From positions 3,782,001 through 3,846,000 of the forward strand of contig NZ_CP108095.1 in the NCBI RefSeq assembly GCF_036194065.1: a stretch of 64,000 nt of DNA, read 5' to 3'. Of this stretch, positions 51,806 through 58,277 are shown piece after piece; the stretch's first letter is position 1; every line of letters starts with the position of its first letter. The notes under the pieces are model-generated. The model did no database searches. It was given only the letters and a program-made list of their open reading frames with translations, and had not been told where the DNA came from. The stretch is from Streptomyces sp. NBC_00239 (GTDB lineage Bacteria > Actinomycetota > Actinomycetes > Streptomycetales > Streptomycetaceae). Position numbers and translations under genes: made by a program.

Positions 51806-52087
51806 TTACGCCCCGCCCGCTTCGGGACGCGGCGAACACTTCGAAGCTCGTTCCCGACCGCCACCGGTGGGGGGCAGGGCGTTCAGGACGGCCTCAAGGG
51901 CTATGGCCCCGGTGTCCGTGATGTGTCTGTCGTCGAGCAGGATGTCGCGCTTGTCAGCGGTGGCACGCCCTGCTGCGGGTGCTTCGTCGTCGAGTCGGGT
52001 ACGGCGGACGCGGTACAAGATGCCCCCCTCGTGGCATGGCCGAGTACCTTGCTCGAACATATGTCCGAGGCAAGGCTCGATCCACAT
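51806..52087 (-). CDS. Small prophage protein, unknown
   Basis: A 93-residue protein on the repressor strand, 30 bp after the repressor gene and directly before a terminator, so the two form the lysogeny operon. Residues 1-60 (MWIEPCLGHMFEQGTRPCHE, then GILYRVRRTRLDDEAP) have two Cys and two His near the N-terminus that could bind metal; the C-terminal half is helical (DTGAIALEAVLNALPP). No family is recognised. Position suggests a partner of the repressor or a superinfection-exclusion factor. Confidence 0.6.
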   Translation of the reverse strand: MWIEPCLGHMFEQGTRPCHEGGILYRVRRTRLDDEAPAAGRATADKRDILLDDRHITDTGAIALEAVLNALPPTGGGRERASKCSPRPEAGGA

Positions 52088-52116
52088 TAGCGCCCATATC
52101 GCCGCAGGTCACGCGA

Positions 52117-52551
52117 CTACGACGCTCCGTAAGACTCCTCAGCGATCGTGATCGTTGCATCTTCAAGATCAAGATTTTTGAGCGCCTCTTTAACCAACGG
52201 CAGATCCTCCGGCCGTGTTCCTGGCTGGTAGGCAACGACGATGGAAACCTTGGGTGTTGACATGCCGAGGATGTCGCCGGCCGTCAATCCGACCCACTCG
52301 GCCGCCGCCGCTTTCCGCACCTCGACGGGATCGAGCCCGGTCGCCGCCGCGACTGCGCCGACGATCCACTTGTCGTGCCGGTAGCTCTCGCCGTTCTTGA
52401 TCTTCGCGAGGGTTGTCCACTGGAGCTTCTTGCCCGTCTCGGGGTCGACTGCCCGCTCGGCCACGCTTCGCAGGGTCGCGCCCGGGACGGCGAGCACCTC
52501 GCGAACCATGTCGGTGAAGGGCGTCGAGCTCTCGCCGCCTATGGGGGACAC
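52117..52551 (-). CDS. Phage repressor-like helix-turn-helix protein
   Basis: A 144-residue protein. The N-terminal part is an HTH of XRE type (FTDMVREVLAVPGATLRSVA, TTLAKIKNGESYRHDKWIVG, AVAAATGLDPVEVRKAAAAE); the C-terminal part (STPKVSIVVAYQPGTRPED) may dimerise. It has no LexA-type peptidase, so induction would not be by self-cleavage. It starts at GTG 52551, with GGAGATGAG upstream, facing an early promoter across three operator-like repeats, one of them 14 bp from its own start. This is the layout of an immunity repressor. Confidence 0.75.
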   Translation of the reverse strand: MSPIGGESSTPFTDMVREVLAVPGATLRSVAERAVDPETGKKLQWTTLAKIKNGESYRHDKWIVGAVAAATGLDPVEVRKAAAAEWVGLTAGDILGMSTPKVSIVVAYQPGTRPEDLPLVKEALKNLDLEDATITIAEESYGAS

Positions 52552-52564
52552 GGGTTCTCATCTC

Positions 52565-52744
52565 CGTTCTTGTCGCAGAACGCGAACGATCTTATCTAAC
52601 CAGCCATTACCCCGGATTGCACACCCCGGAACTGCGTTGACGTGCAGATTCAGCCAAGACTAGGTTGTTCTTGTTCGAGAACAGCAACAGACAAACAGTC
52701 TGTACCGGGCAGCTTGTGCCCGTCGCCGTTCCTGTCCGAGAACA
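52565..52744. promoter_or_regulatory. Prophage immunity switch region with three operator copies
   Basis: Three inverted repeats of the form GTTCT-N6-AGAAC: 52565-52582 (CGTTCTTGTCGCAGAACG), 52666-52683 (TGTTCTTGTTCGAGAACA) and 52727-52744 (CGTTCCTGTCCGAGAACA, one mismatch). Shared centre TGT. Site 1 abuts the repressor start; site 2 begins at the -10 box of the early promoter; site 3 ends one base before the first early gene. No other gene lies in the gap. Confidence 0.75.
52637..52666 (+). promoter_or_regulatory. Prophage early rightward promoter
   Basis: TTGACG (52637-52642), 18-bp spacer, TAGGTT (52661-52666): a good sigma-70/HrdB-type promoter. Operator 2 overlaps its -10 and start point, so bound repressor would block it. 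Confidence 0.75.
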
Positions 52745-52745
52745 C

Positions 52746-53027
52746 ATGGGGGATCTTGTGTCTGTCGTCTTCACCGGGCCGCCGCCGCGCAGCCGGAACA
52801 CCAAGCACGCGCTGATCGCGACGGAGCTCGCCGACCGTCCGGGCGAGTGGGCGATCGTGCAGCGGCTCGCGTCGATCGCTCGGGCATCGTCGGCCGCGCA
52901 GGCCATCCGCAGCGGTCGACTGGCCGCTTACCCCGACGGCGCGTTCGAGGCGGTCGCCCGGTCTGTCGTTGAGCAGGGACGCGTCGAGCACCGGGTCTAC
53001 GCCCGCTTCGTCGGCGCCGAGCAGTGA
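52746..53027 (+). CDS. First early prophage protein, unknown
   Basis: A 93-residue protein with sequence MGDLVSVVFTGPPPRSRNTK, then IATELADRPGEWAIVQRLAS and EHRVYARFVGAEQ. ATG 52746 is one base after operator 3, so the RBS is inside or next to the operator, and repressor binding could also affect translation. It overlaps the methyltransferase start by GTGA. It has a basic N-terminus and a small mixed fold. No family is recognised; similar small proteins are found in other Streptomyces phages and integrative elements (from memory, not searched). Confidence 0.7.
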   Translation: MGDLVSVVFTGPPPRSRNTKHALIATELADRPGEWAIVQRLASIARASSAAQAIRSGRLAAYPDGAFEAVARSVVEQGRVEHRVYARFVGAEQ

Positions 53028-54100
53028 GTGCGGCCGGTCCGCGGATCGGCAGTCTCTGCTCGGGGTACGGCGGTCTCGACATGGCCGTGCAGCAGGTGTT
53101 CGGTGGCTCGGTCGCGTGGCACTCCGAGATCGACGAGAACGCCTCGGCGATCCTCGCGCATCACTGGCCCGAGGTGCCCAACGTCGGCGACCTGGCCGCC
53201 GTCGACTTCACCACGGTCGAGCCCGTCGATGCAGTCGTCGCCGGGTTCCCGTGCACCGACCTCTCGCTCGCCGGCCGCATGGCCGGTATCGCGCCCGGTA
53301 CCCAATCCGGTCTGTGGCTGCACGTCGCCCGCGCCCTTGAAGCCCTACGCCCCCGATTGGTGGTGATCGAAAATGTCCCGGGTCTCCTCTCGACGCACGC
53401 CCATAGCAACGTGGAACTTTGCCCGTGGTGTGTGGGAGACGGAAGCGATCAGCCTGCTTTGCGAGCACTCGGCGCCGTACTCGGCGACTTGGCCCGCCTC
53501 GGGTTCGATGCGACTTGGGCGTGCGTACGCGCTGAGGAGATCGGCGCTCCGCACATCCGACGACGCGTCTTCATCCTCGCCGTGCCTACCGACGCCGAGG
53601 GCGAGGGACTACCGGGGCCGGGGGTTCTCGGATGGGCTCGCGAACGTGGTGATGGAGTTGCTGCCGACGCCAGCAGCAGCGGACGGACACCGGGGCCCGG
53701 ACTACGCCCGCATGGGTCGTCCGGCCTCGGGGGGCGACGACTTGGTGACGAGAATTGCCAGGATGACCCCGCGACGGCCGTCGAGTGGGGAGAGTTCCGC
53801 CCCGCCATCGAGCGGTGGGAACGGCTCACCCGCCCCGCTCCCCGACCAACTGACGATCACGGACGGTTGAGCCCGAGATTCGTCGAGTGGCTCATGGGCC
53901 TACCCGACCACCACGTGACCGGCGTCCCGGGCCTCTCCCGGTCCGCACAACTGCGGGCGCTCGGCAACGGGGTCATCCCTTCGCAGGCGCCTGCCGGGCG
54001 ATCGGCGCCCGCCGCTACATCGTCGGCAACCGCTGCCCACTCCACACCCCCGCCGCCCTCGCTGGACACCCCGAGGCACCCGGCGTCACAACTCCCTTAA
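53024..54100 (+). CDS. DNA (cytosine-5-)-methyltransferase
   Basis: A 358-residue m5C methyltransferase. Motif I is IGSLCSGYGGLDMAVQQVFG; the catalytic Cys77 is in VVAGFPCTDLSLAG (motif IV); motif VI is VVIENVPG; motif VIII is EIGAPHIRRRVFILAV; motif IX region ends RALGNGVIPSQ. After that, the final helix normal for the family is replaced by a Pro/Ser/Thr-rich tail. No restriction enzyme is encoded next to it, so it is probably an orphan enzyme protecting phage DNA. GTG start overlaps the upstream stop. Confidence 0.92.
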   Translation: MSAAGPRIGSLCSGYGGLDMAVQQVFGGSVAWHSEIDENASAILAHHWPEVPNVGDLAAVDFTTVEPVDAVVAGFPCTDLSLAGRMAGIAPGTQSGLWLHVARALEALRPRLVVIENVPGLLSTHAHSNVELCPWCVGDGSDQPALRALGAVLGDLARLGFDATWACVRAEEIGAPHIRRRVFILAVPTDAEGEGLPGPGVLGWARERGDGVAADASSSGRTPGPGLRPHGSSGLGGRRLGDENCQDDPATAVEWGEFRPAIERWERLTRPAPRPTDDHGRLSPRFVEWLMGLPDHHVTGVPGLSRSAQLRALGNGVIPSQAPAGRSAPAATSSATAAHSTPPPPSLDTPRHPASQLP

Positions 54101-54112
54101 GGAGACGTTCCC

Positions 54113-54928
54113 TTGAGCCTCGCCGCGACGGATTGGGTATGGACCCGGTCCCGCGCCCGAGGCGCCGCTCGTCTGGTCCTGCTCGCCGTAGCTGACCGCG
54201 CCGGCGCCGACGGCGTCGCCTACGCCGGTACGGCCGCGCTCATGCAGCGGACCCGGGCCGCCCGCTCCACCGTCCGCCACGCGGTCGACGCCCTGCTCGC
54301 CTCGGGTGAGCTCGCCGTCGTCGAGGGCCGGATCGGGCCCGGCGGGGAGACGGTCTACCGTCTGCCGCTCCTCGATGAGAGGCGGGCCGAGGACCGGCCC
54401 GGACCGGATTTCGACCCGGGCCGGGAATCGGCCCCCGGGGGGCCGGTGAGCGGCCCCGGGGAGGGCCGGACATCGGCCCCGGGGGGACCGGCCACCGGCC
54501 CGGGGGAGGGCCGCAGATCGGCCCCCCGGGGGCCGGATACCGGCCCCCAGAACGTACTTCCTACTTACTCACCACAAGAGCAGCAGCCGCGCGTGAGCTC
54601 GGCGGCTCTGATCCCTGAATTGCGCCCGCTCGACGACGCCCTCGCCGCGGCCTCGATCACCGTTCGGTGGTCGCTCGGACTCGGGGAACAGCGCGACGTC
54701 TACCGGCTGACGCAGCAGCACGGCGTCGAGGCCCTGGTCGACCTCGCCGCCCGCCGCACCGTCCCGGGCGAGGCCCCGAAAGCGGCCCGCTACTGGCTCA
54801 AGGTCTGGTCCGACCTCGACCGTCCGTCGAGCACCCCGTCGAGGGCGACGTCGTCGACCGCCGCCTACGCCGACAACTTGGCCGCCGGCCTCGCCCTGCT
54901 CAACGCACAGAAGGAGCGCACCCCATGA
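54113..54928 (+). CDS. Helix-turn-helix early protein, possible replication initiator
   Basis: A 271-residue protein with a winged-helix domain near the N-terminus (WVWTRSRARGAARLVLLAVA, AALMQRTRAARSTVRHAVDA, LLASGELAVVEGRIGPGGET). A Gly/Pro-rich linker with three GPGEGR-type repeats (about 100-145) follows, then a helical C-terminus (AAYADNLAAGLALLNAQKER). The layout recalls phage DnaA/O-type replication proteins. The start is TTG 54113 with AAGGAG upstream. The linker's nucleotide repeat could slip and change length. Confidence 0.72.
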   Translation: MSLAATDWVWTRSRARGAARLVLLAVADRAGADGVAYAGTAALMQRTRAARSTVRHAVDALLASGELAVVEGRIGPGGETVYRLPLLDERRAEDRPGPDFDPGRESAPGGPVSGPGEGRTSAPGGPATGPGEGRRSAPRGPDTGPQNVLPTYSPQEQQPRVSSAALIPELRPLDDALAAASITVRWSLGLGEQRDVYRLTQQHGVEALVDLAARRTVPGEAPKAARYWLKVWSDLDRPSSTPSRATSSTAAYADNLAAGLALLNAQKERTP

Positions 54929-55746
54929 ACGAGCAGCAGATCGCCGCCTTGCTCGCGTTCGCCGGAACGCTCGACTCCCGGGTGCGCCGCGCCCTCGCCG
55001 ACCCTCAGCAGTCCGCCCGCACCATCTCGGAGTGGACCGCCGCCGTCGCCGACGTTCCCGCCACGATGCCCGACGTCGGATGGGATGCCGCCCGCGCCAC
55101 CCGCCGGTACTACGAGCAGCAGGGCGGCAACCGCTCGTCGCAGTACCGGCCGATCGAGCCGCACGACCTGCTCGCCGCGTGGGGGCCGCTTCGGGCCGAG
55201 CTCATGGCCCGCCACACCGACCCCGTGCCGAACGTCGACCCGGACAACGTCGCCGCATGGCGCGAGGAACTGGTCGGAACCCGAGCCGCGGTTGCCGTCG
55301 GACACATCCCGCCCGCGCAGTACCGGGCCGAGATCAACGACGCGGGGCAGAAACGTCTCGCCGCGCTCATGTCCGGGGTCGGCGCCGGGCCTCGCCGGTA
55401 CCTGCCCGCGCACGTTGCGGCCGAGCTGCGCCCGTTCCGGAAGGCCCGCGCCCACCGCGAGCAGCTCGTCGCCGAGGGCATCCCCGACCCGCTCGGGGTG
55501 AAGTGCCCCTACTGCCTCGCCGCCATCGACGAGCAGTGCCGGAGCAGCTTCCGCAACAGGGGCAAGGGCCGGCGCCCGTTGACCGGCGTCCACCCCTCCC
55601 GCGTCGATGCGCTGGTCGCTCACCTCGGGGTCGACGAGCAGGGCGAGGCCGAGCAGATCAGGCTCGCCCGGATCATGTGCCAACCGCCCGCACCTCGACG
55701 GGATGGCCGAGCTCGGCACACCAGCGGCGGGGGCGGCGACCGATGA
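54925..55746 (+). CDS. Early prophage zinc-finger protein
   Basis: A 273-residue protein. The N-terminal two thirds are helical (QIAALLAFAGTLDSRVRRAL, ISEWTAAVADVPATMP, VAAWREELVGTRAAVAVGHI). Near the C-terminus, GVKCPYCLAAIDEQCRSS and the following GVHPSRVDAL form a zinc finger known from actinobacterial phage proteins. ATG 54925 overlaps the upstream TGA. Function unknown; DNA or RNA binding is plausible. Confidence 0.8.
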   Translation: MNEQQIAALLAFAGTLDSRVRRALADPQQSARTISEWTAAVADVPATMPDVGWDAARATRRYYEQQGGNRSSQYRPIEPHDLLAAWGPLRAELMARHTDPVPNVDPDNVAAWREELVGTRAAVAVGHIPPAQYRAEINDAGQKRLAALMSGVGAGPRRYLPAHVAAELRPFRKARAHREQLVAEGIPDPLGVKCPYCLAAIDEQCRSSFRNRGKGRRPLTGVHPSRVDALVAHLGVDEQGEAEQIRLARIMCQPPAPRRDGRARHTSGGGGDR

Positions 55747-56033
55747 TCCCCGCCGCCGCCCGAGCCGTGATCGCCGCGCACCTGACCGACGAGCTCGACG
55801 TGCAGCCGCACCTCGCGACCGCCGTCGTCGCCGCACTCGCCGACCGCCTCGCCATCGAGGGATGGCACATGACCGACCAATTCCCACTGTTTCGAGGTGC
55901 TCACGATGTCCATCAACAGCACCTCGAAGGCGCGCGACCGGTCGCGCCTCGCGCGCGGGAGATCCCGCGCGCTCGGCGCTCCCTCGACCGGCTGCTCGGC
56001 CGTGCCCGAACGAACGAGGGGAAGACCCCATGA
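55743..56033 (+). CDS. Small early prophage protein, unknown
   Basis: A 96-residue protein starting at ATG 55743 in an ATGA overlap with the gene before it. It reads MIPAAARAVIAAHLTDELDV, then LATAVVAALADRLAIEGW and a basic Arg-rich tail (PRAREIPRARRSLDRLLGRA). Helical and without known domain. The coding call rests on the overlap chain and protein-like composition. Confidence 0.68.
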   Translation: MIPAAARAVIAAHLTDELDVQPHLATAVVAALADRLAIEGWHMTDQFPLFRGAHDVHQQHLEGARPVAPRAREIPRARRSLDRLLGRARTNEGKTP

Positions 56034-56215
56034 GTTCGGTCCTGCTCGCCCTCGCCGTCGTGCTCGCCCTCGCGCTCGGCGCGTCCCTGGCCTACATGGT
56101 CCGGATCGACGACCGCCTCGACCGCGAGCTACGCCGCCTCGGCCGCACCCCCTGCTCGACCACCTGCACCGCCTGCTCGACGACCCGCCGAGCCGAGAAC
56201 GGAGAGACCCGATGA
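56030..56215 (+). CDS. Small early prophage membrane protein
   Basis: A 61-residue protein starting at ATG 56030 (overlap with the preceding stop). One membrane helix (VLLALAVVLALALGASLAYM), then a positively charged part with three Cys (PCSTTCTACSTT). The layout resembles phage single-pass membrane proteins. Position in the early operon argues against a holin. Function unknown. Confidence 0.65.
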   Translation: MSSVLLALAVVLALALGASLAYMVRIDDRLDRELRRLGRTPCSTTCTACSTTRRAENGETR

Positions 56216-56547
56216 ACGACACCACCCGAACCCGGTCCCGGCGAGGCCGGACCGCCGCCCGAGAGGGCGTGCGCGAGCAGCGGCGCGCGGCGCTGCGGCT
56301 GCTGCTCGCCCGCGCTGACCGAGGCGCTCTTACCCCGGGGGACGCGACCCAACTCCGCGACCTGGCCGAGGCCGAGATCGCCGAGGGCGACCGCTTCCGG
56401 CAGTCCGCCGGCGGGCAGCAGACGGCGGCGCTCAAGCTGCGCCACCGCATCGACGCCGCCGAGCAGGCCATGCAGGAGATCGAGGCCGAGCGCGACCAGT
56501 ACGCCGCCGAGGTCGAGGCGCTGCGCACCATCAAGGGGGACCAGTGA
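56212..56547 (+). CDS. Coiled-coil early prophage protein
   Basis: A 111-residue, highly charged helical protein. Basic N-terminus (MNDTTRTRSRRGRTAAREGV), then heptad-like helix ADRGALTPGDATQLRDLAEA and AEQAMQEIEAERDQYAAEVE. ATG 56212 overlaps the stop before it. No domain is recognised; coiled-coil oligomer likely. Confidence 0.7.
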   Translation: MNDTTRTRSRRGRTAAREGVREQRRAALRLLLARADRGALTPGDATQLRDLAEAEIAEGDRFRQSAGGQQTAALKLRHRIDAAEQAMQEIEAERDQYAAEVEALRTIKGDQ

Positions 56548-57320
56548 GTTACGCACAGGCTGTGGGTGAGACCGTGCGCGCCCTGCGGGTGGTCCGGGGC
56601 CGGTGGGCCGACCTGCTGCTCGCGATCGAGACACCGCCGGCGGATCACTGGCCGCCTCGGCAGCTCGCGCACACCATGCGCGACGACGACGAGCTGCTCG
56701 TCGAGGACCGGGCGCCGCTCGTGCTGCGCGAGCACCCCGCCCCGCTCAACCTCGGCGCGCTAGACGCCGGGCGGGCGGTCGAGCGCCTGATCTTCGATCT
56801 CGCCGACACGCTCGCCGCCGCCGTCCAGCGCACCGAGCAGGGCGACCCCCGGGCGTGGCTGAGCGCGGACCCGGGCGCACCCGACAACCACCGCGCGGCG
56901 GGCAGCAGGCGGCACGGGCTGCACTTCGCGTGCGTGTGGGTCGAGGGCCGGGTGCTCGACGAGGACACCGCCCCCGAGGCCGAGCTCGACGGGGCGATCA
57001 GCGCCCCGCCGTACGAGGTGCTGCCGCTCTACCTGCTGCACGAAGCGCGACGTACCGCGCGGATCGCCGAGGCCCGGGTGCTGCGCGCCCTCGGCCTCGA
57101 CCGGCGCGAGACTCCCCTGCCCGAGCCGTGCCCGTGGTGCGAGGGCGAGCTCACCCTGCACAGCACCCCCGACGGGCCGCCGAGCGTCACCTGCTCGGGC
57201 GCGCGCGAATGCTCGGCGCCCGTCCCCCTCGACAGCGGGGAGCAGGTGCGGGTGTGGGAGTGGGGCGACCTCCCCGAGCTGATCGCCGCGCTCGGCGTGG
57301 ACATCGCCGCCGCGGCGTAG
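56544..57320 (+). CDS. Early prophage protein with zinc ribbon
   Basis: A 258-residue protein, last of the coupled early genes. The N-terminal 170 residues are helical (AVGETVRALRVVRGRWADLL, LEHPAPL-type turns, DTLAAAVQRTEQGDPRAWLS). A C-terminal zinc ribbon has CPWCEGELTLHSTPDGPPSV and CSGARECSAPVPL. It ends six bases before the operon terminator. GTG 56544 overlaps the previous stop. Function unknown; the ribbon suggests nucleic-acid or protein binding. Confidence 0.8.
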   Translation: MSYAQAVGETVRALRVVRGRWADLLLAIETPPADHWPPRQLAHTMRDDDELLVEDRAPLVLREHPAPLNLGALDAGRAVERLIFDLADTLAAAVQRTEQGDPRAWLSADPGAPDNHRAAGSRRHGLHFACVWVEGRVLDEDTAPEAELDGAISAPPYEVLPLYLLHEARRTARIAEARVLRALGLDRRETPLPEPCPWCEGELTLHSTPDGPPSVTCSGARECSAPVPLDSGEQVRVWEWGDLPELIAALGVDIAAAA

Positions 57321-57325
57321 GGGTA

Positions 57326-57354
57326 GGTGGGGGCCGGTTCTCCCGGCCCCCACC
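57326..57354 (+). terminator. Terminator of the prophage early operon
   Basis: A perfect 12-bp stem GGTGGGGGCCGG / CCGGCCCCCACC with a 5-nt loop, six bases after the stop of the last early gene. Confidence 0.8.
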
Positions 57355-57455
57355 ATCACGACTTGATAACACCGCACGCAAACCAACCCCACCGGCCTCC
57401 AGTTGGCGCGACAGTTCACCACATAGCGGGATCTCTTGACCCTGCTCGGCCTCAT

Positions 57456-57478
57456 TTTACTTAGTTTAGCTAAGTAAA
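57456..57478. promoter_or_regulatory. AT-rich palindrome, candidate late-control operator
   Basis: TTTACTTAG - TTTAG - CTAAGTAAA is a perfect 9-bp inverted repeat in a pocket of AT-rich DNA (57450-57485) within a GC-rich region. TTGACC (57436-57441) lies just upstream and could be the -35 of a promoter the palindrome overlaps. The pattern resembles MarR-type operators. Confidence 0.6.
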
Positions 57479-57525
57479 TATTTAGGCTTGTACTCGCGCT
57501 GAACTTCTGGAAGGACGAATTACTG

Positions 57526-57666
57526 ATGAAGAACTATTGGGGGCGGGTAATTCGCGAGGCGCTCCAAAGCGGCGACGGCACATTGCGGCTCGTCTTCCTG
57601 CTGGGCTTCACCGCGGCATCGGCCGCGGCGCTAATGTTCGCGGCCCGCGTCGTCGGGCTCCTGTAG
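57526..57666 (+). CDS. Small hydrophobic prophage protein (46 aa)
   Basis: A 46-residue protein, too short for usual gene callers. ATG 57526 has AAGGAC 10 bp upstream. It begins MKNYWGRVIREALQSGDGTL, followed by one membrane helix (VFLLGFTAASAAALMFAARV). Located between the AT-rich palindrome and the late promoter, alone. The charged head and single helix suit a membrane regulator or antiholin-like function, but this is a guess. Confidence 0.6.
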   Translation: MKNYWGRVIREALQSGDGTLRLVFLLGFTAASAAALMFAARVVGLL

Positions 57667-57704
57667 CCGGAGCTCGGCGGGATCATGCATCACCTGCACT
57701 GAGG

Positions 57705-57734
57705 TTGCATTGTTATCTGTTCGTGACCTAGTGT
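57705..57734 (+). promoter_or_regulatory. Candidate prophage late promoter
   Basis: TTGCAT (57705-57710), 18-bp spacer, TAGTGT (57729-57734), about 100 bp upstream of terS. A GC hairpin (57778-57809) in the leader precedes the terS ribosome site. Confidence 0.6.
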
Positions 57735-57833
57735 GGGGAGCGCCTCCGGCGTGCCCGGAACCCAAACGCTGCACTCACGCCCTGCCACCATCCCCCCGGT
57801 GGCGGGGCGTTGGCATGTCCGGGAGGTGATCCC

Positions 57834-58277
57834 GTGGCCGAACCGATCACGGACGCCGACCGCGAGGCGGTCCGCCGACTGCACTCCGAGGGCAGGTCCC
57901 GCAACGCCATCGCCCGAGAGACCGGGCGCAGCGCCGCCACCGTCTCGAAGATCGCCGCCGAGCAGGGCCTCGCGTTCAGCGGCGGGGCGCGGGTGGCTGC
58001 TGCCACGCAAGCCCGTACGGCCGACGCCGTCACCCGGCGCGAGCGCCTCGCCGACGACGCGCTCGACGGCGCTCTTGCTCAGATCGAGCGGGTCGTCGAG
58101 GCCGAGTCCGCCAGGGACGCACGCGACTACGCGACGGCCGCACGCGCGCTCACCGAGGTACACGCCAAGGTCGCCGAGCTCGCCCGCCACACCAGCGGCG
58201 GCAGCGCCGGCGGGATGCTCGACCGCCTCGCCGACGCCCTGCTCGGGCCGCCGGGCGGTGACACCGACGGGGGGTGA
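57834..58277 (+). CDS. Terminase small subunit
   Basis: A 147-residue protein. The N-terminus carries a homeodomain-like HTH (DADREAVRRLHSEGRSRNAI, then ARETGRSAATVSKIAAEQGL) that would recognise the packaging site; a helical C-terminus follows (AARALTEVHAKVAELARHTS). It directly precedes TerL and overlaps it by GTGA. GTG 57834 is chosen because GGGAGGTGA lies just upstream. The assignment as TerS is by context plus HTH. Confidence 0.82.
   Translation: MAEPITDADREAVRRLHSEGRSRNAIARETGRSAATVSKIAAEQGLAFSGGARVAAATQARTADAVTRRERLADDALDGALAQIERVVEAESARDARDYATAARALTEVHAKVAELARHTSGGSAGGMLDRLADALLGPPGGDTDGG

Noticed and set aside
52565..52744. The GTTCT-N6-AGAAC repeats as SOS (LexA) boxes
   Set aside because: Actinobacterial LexA boxes are GAAC-N4-GTTC; the half-site order and spacing here are opposite, so a dedicated phage repressor is more likely.
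53990..54100. A frameshift in the methyltransferase C-terminus
   Set aside because: None of the other frames gives the usual final helix, and the stop leads neatly to the next ribosome site, so the odd tail is taken as real.
56030..56215. The small membrane protein as a holin
   Set aside because: It lies in the early coupled operon, far from any endolysin, and has only one membrane helix.
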